A stretch of DNA of 8,438 bases from Opitutus sp. GAS368 (GTDB lineage: Bacteria; Verrucomicrobiota; Verrucomicrobiia; Opitutales; Opitutaceae). The notes below the pieces were generated by a model. The model ran no database searches. It saw only the letters and a list, made by a program, of their open reading frames with translations, and was not told the origin of the DNA. A program made the translations under genes and the position numbers. The stretch's first letter is position 1; every line of letters begins with the position of its first letter. Positions 6,961-8,438 of the stretch are shown here, one piece after another. The stretch lies in contig CAMATV010000121.1 of assembly GCA_945861235.1 (NCBI GenBank), positions 1-8,438 of the forward strand, in the 5' to 3' direction.

Positions 6961-6974
6961 CATTACCCTCGTCC
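6961..6974 (+). promoter_or_regulatory. CATT-C/T box before the DUF6807 gene start
   Basis: CATTACCCTCGTCC abuts the ATG. Apart from one base and an inserted GT it repeats the CATT-n-CCCTC-CC pattern found before the cupin gene. No purine-rich ribosome binding site is present in the 40-bp gap. Confidence 0.45.
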
Positions 6975-7973
6975 ATGAAAAATCGCCGCCTGTCTCCACT
7001 CCTGTTTTTCGCCGCCCTCGCCGCGCCCTTGCTGCCGGTCCGTGCCGCCGATCACACCGTTAAACTCACCCCGCTCGCCGACCGCGTGCGCGTCGAAATC
7101 GGCGGTCAGCTCTTCACCGAATACGTCTACAAGGGTGCCTCGCGCCCTTACCTCTATCCCGTTAACGCCGTCGACGGCACCTCCCTCGTCCGCGATTTCC
7201 CCATGAAGGAAACGCCCGGCGAAGACCACGACCACAAGCACCACCGCGCCCTCATGTTCGTCCATAGCGACGTGAACAAAATCGACTTCTGGAACGAAGG
7301 CACCTCGGGCACGAAATTTCCCAAAGGTGACACCGTCAACGACGGCATCATCGAAGCCAGGAGCGGCGACGTCGGCGTTCTTCGCGTGAAAAACCGCTGG
7401 TTGTCCCCCGACGGCAAACTCATCGCCACCGACGACACCACGCTCCGTTTCCGCGGCAACGCGACCGCCCGCACACTCGACTACGAGGTCACCATTCATG
7501 CGCAGCCCGATACCCCGCTCGTCCTCGGCGACAACAAGGATGGCACCATGTCCATCCGCGTCGCCCAATGGATGAACGCTCCGCGCAAGGATAAGGGCAA
7601 AGACGTCCCCGGCAGCGGTACGATCATCACCTCCAACGGCGACCGCAACGGCGCCGCCTGGGGCAAACGCGCGCCATGGTGCGACTACTCCGCGCCCAAG
7701 GACGGCAAGACCTACGGCATCGCGATCTTCGATCACCCGCAGAATCTCCGGCACCCCACGTGGTGGATGGCCCGCGAATACGGCCTCTTCGCCGCGAATC
7801 CCTTCGGCCAAAAAGATTTCGAGCCCGCCGCCAAACACCCCGTCGGCAAAGGCGACCACACCGTCGCAGCCGGCGGCAAGCTCACGCTCCGCTACCGTTT
7901 CTACTTCCACAGCGGCGACGAAAAATCCGGCAAAGTAGCCGCAGCCTACGCCGCCTACGCCGCAGGTAAGTAG
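6975..7973 (+). CDS. Secreted DUF6807 ('PmoA family') protein
   Basis: 332 residues. Signal peptide of about 24 residues (KNRR, hydrophobic core, then PVRA|AD). The mature protein carries hallmarks of the DUF6807 family, often auto-named 'methane oxygenase PmoA': RPYLYPVNAVDGT (57-69), a His/Asp-rich PGEDHDHKHHR segment (81-91), FVHSDVNKIDFW (95-106), and a C-terminal HPTWWMAREYGLFAANPFG region (260-278). It is soluble and bears no resemblance to the true membrane subunit of particulate methane monooxygenase. From memory, family members are frequent in Verrucomicrobiota, Planctomycetota and Bacteroidota near carbohydrate-degradation genes. The clustered His/Asp residues suggest a metal or sugar site, but the reaction is unknown. 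Length is normal and nothing is truncated. Between a cupin gene (40 bp upstream) and a beta-helix protein gene (59 bp downstream), it probably belongs to a secreted carbohydrate-processing operon. Confidence 0.92.
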   Translation: MKNRRLSPLLFFAALAAPLLPVRAADHTVKLTPLADRVRVEIGGQLFTEYVYKGASRPYLYPVNAVDGTSLVRDFPMKETPGEDHDHKHHRALMFVHSDVNKIDFWNEGTSGTKFPKGDTVNDGIIEARSGDVGVLRVKNRWLSPDGKLIATDDTTLRFRGNATARTLDYEVTIHAQPDTPLVLGDNKDGTMSIRVAQWMNAPRKDKGKDVPGSGTIITSNGDRNGAAWGKRAPWCDYSAPKDGKTYGIAIFDHPQNLRHPTWWMAREYGLFAANPFGQKDFEPAAKHPVGKGDHTVAAGGKLTLRYRFYFHSGDEKSGKVAAAYAAYAAGK

Positions 7974-8004
7974 CCCCCACGCCGCGCGCTCGGAGCGCAC
8001 CTCC

Positions 8005-8025
8005 GTCATTGGTCATTAGGCATTC
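8005..8025 (+). repeat. Three tandem heptamers GTCATTG/GTCATTA/GGCATTC
   Basis: Three consecutive 7-bp units lie just before the beta-helix gene; the last merges into the CATT-C/T box. A short hairpin (GCGCT 7986-7990 / AGCGC 7994-7998) precedes them in the same 59-bp gap. They could be an operator array or a fragment of a dispersed intergenic repeat. Confidence 0.6.
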
Positions 8026-8032
8026 CGCTCCC
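8021..8032 (+). promoter_or_regulatory. CATT-C/T box before the beta-helix gene start
   Basis: CATTCCGCTCCC abuts the ATG and matches the box before the cupin gene at 10 of 12 positions with identical spacing. No Shine-Dalgarno is present. Confidence 0.45.
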
Positions 8033-8438
8033 ATGCACCGCTCCCTCACCGCAGTCTTTTTCCTCACCGCTCTGTTCTCCGTTGCCGCGGAACTTCCGCC
8101 GCGCCCCACGCCTTCGATTCGCCAAGTCGAAGGCAGCCCCCTCGCCTACACCCCCGATGGCGCCGGCAACACCGTCATCGACTTCTCCCACGCCGGCTAC
8201 GCGGGCGGTGGCGAGCCGATCCCCTTCGTCTCCGCAAAATTCACCGTCGCTCCTTCCTCGCTTTCCGCACCCAACGACCGCGCCCGTATCCAAGCCGCCC
8301 TCGACGCCGTCGCCACACTCCCCGTCGGCCCCGACGGATTTCGTGGCGCCGTCCTCCTCGCACCCGGCCGCTACACCATCGACGGCACCCTTCGCCTCAA
8401 CGCCAGCGGCGTCGTCCTCCGCGGTTCCGGTCAGGGCG
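8033..8438 (+). CDS. Secreted right-handed beta-helix / pectate-lyase-like protein, 3' end outside the window
   Basis: The ATG at 8033 opens a frame that runs without stop to the right edge, giving 135 codons. Residues 1-19 are a signal peptide (MHRSLTAVFFLTALFSVA|AE). The mature start contains VIDFSHAGYAGGGEPIP (48-64), then NDRARIQAALDAVATLP (81-97), GFRGAVLLAPGRYTIDGTLRL (102-122) and ASGVVLRGSGQG (124-135). This order (a D-x-A-R-I-Q-x-A-L-D segment, then a P-G-x-Y step and S-G-V-V-L-R-G-x-G) is typical of the first turns of pectate-lyase-superfamily and related right-handed parallel beta-helix proteins, many of which are polysaccharide lyases or glycosidases. Catalytic residues would lie later and are not visible, so lyase activity is unproven. 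It follows the DUF6807 gene by 59 bp on the same strand and shares its upstream box, supporting co-expression. Confidence 0.85.
   Translation, partial: MHRSLTAVFFLTALFSVAAELPPRPTPSIRQVEGSPLAYTPDGAGNTVIDFSHAGYAGGGEPIPFVSAKFTVAPSSLSAPNDRARIQAALDAVATLPVGPDGFRGAVLLAPGRYTIDGTLRLNASGVVLRGSGQG

Noticed and set aside
6975..7973. Methane oxidation system suggested by the 'PmoA' family name
   Set aside because: The protein is soluble and exported, and no PmoB or PmoC-like gene is present. The name is a database legacy.
6963..8009. 348-residue minus-strand frame antisense to the DUF6807 gene
   Set aside because: Low-complexity Gly/Val/Ala/Glu composition; the plus strand has a clear signal peptide and family motifs.
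1..8438. tRNA, rRNA, CRISPR array, insertion sequence or phage genes
   Set aside because: Nearly all sequence is covered by seven coding regions; the remaining gaps (40-181 bp) show no cloverleaf, spaced direct repeats, transposase motifs or terminal inverted repeats with target duplications.

Overview
The window looks like chromosomal DNA from a high-GC, Gram-negative-type bacterium, most likely a verrucomicrobial relative (Opitutaceae-like) or, less likely, a planctomycete. This rests on strong G/C preference at third codon positions, a bacterial TMTC-like membrane glycosyltransferase fused to TPRs, paired PQQ-like beta-propeller proteins, a DUF6807 ('PmoA family') protein, and start codons without Shine-Dalgarno sequences. 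No rRNA, tRNA, CRISPR array, insertion sequence or integrase gene is visible. The taxonomic reading is inference from protein families, not from a marker gene.

Layout. (1) Positions 3-3130, plus strand: two overlapping genes for polytopic membrane proteins with C-terminal TPRs. The first has lost its 5' end at the window edge. The second is a TMTC/GT-C-type protein with six perfectly phased 34-residue TPRs. Their stop and start codons overlap as ATGA, so they are probably co-translated. (2) Positions 3131-3311: a convergent intergenic region with two GC-rich inverted repeats and a 9-bp tandem repeat. (3) Positions 6324 down to 3312, minus strand: two PQQ-like beta-propeller proteins. The upstream one is anchored by about three N-terminal membrane helices; the downstream one has a signal peptide and a run of nine C's just after its start codon. 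(4) Positions 6325-6466: the divergent promoter region. (5) Positions 6467-8438, plus strand: a secreted cupin with a degenerate metal site, a secreted DUF6807 protein, and the first 135 codons of a secreted protein resembling right-handed beta-helix (pectate-lyase-like) proteins, running off the right edge.

How the genes may work together. The left pair is best read as envelope glycosylation machinery, probably transferring sugar to protein or polymer outside the cytoplasm. The minus-strand pair are extracytoplasmic propellers of unknown ligand. The right-hand trio are all predicted to be exported and closely spaced (40 and 59 bp), which suits a small carbohydrate-processing operon. No substrate can be named from the sequence. 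The most intriguing non-coding signal is a shared C/T-rich box beginning CATT directly before all three starts of the right-hand trio.
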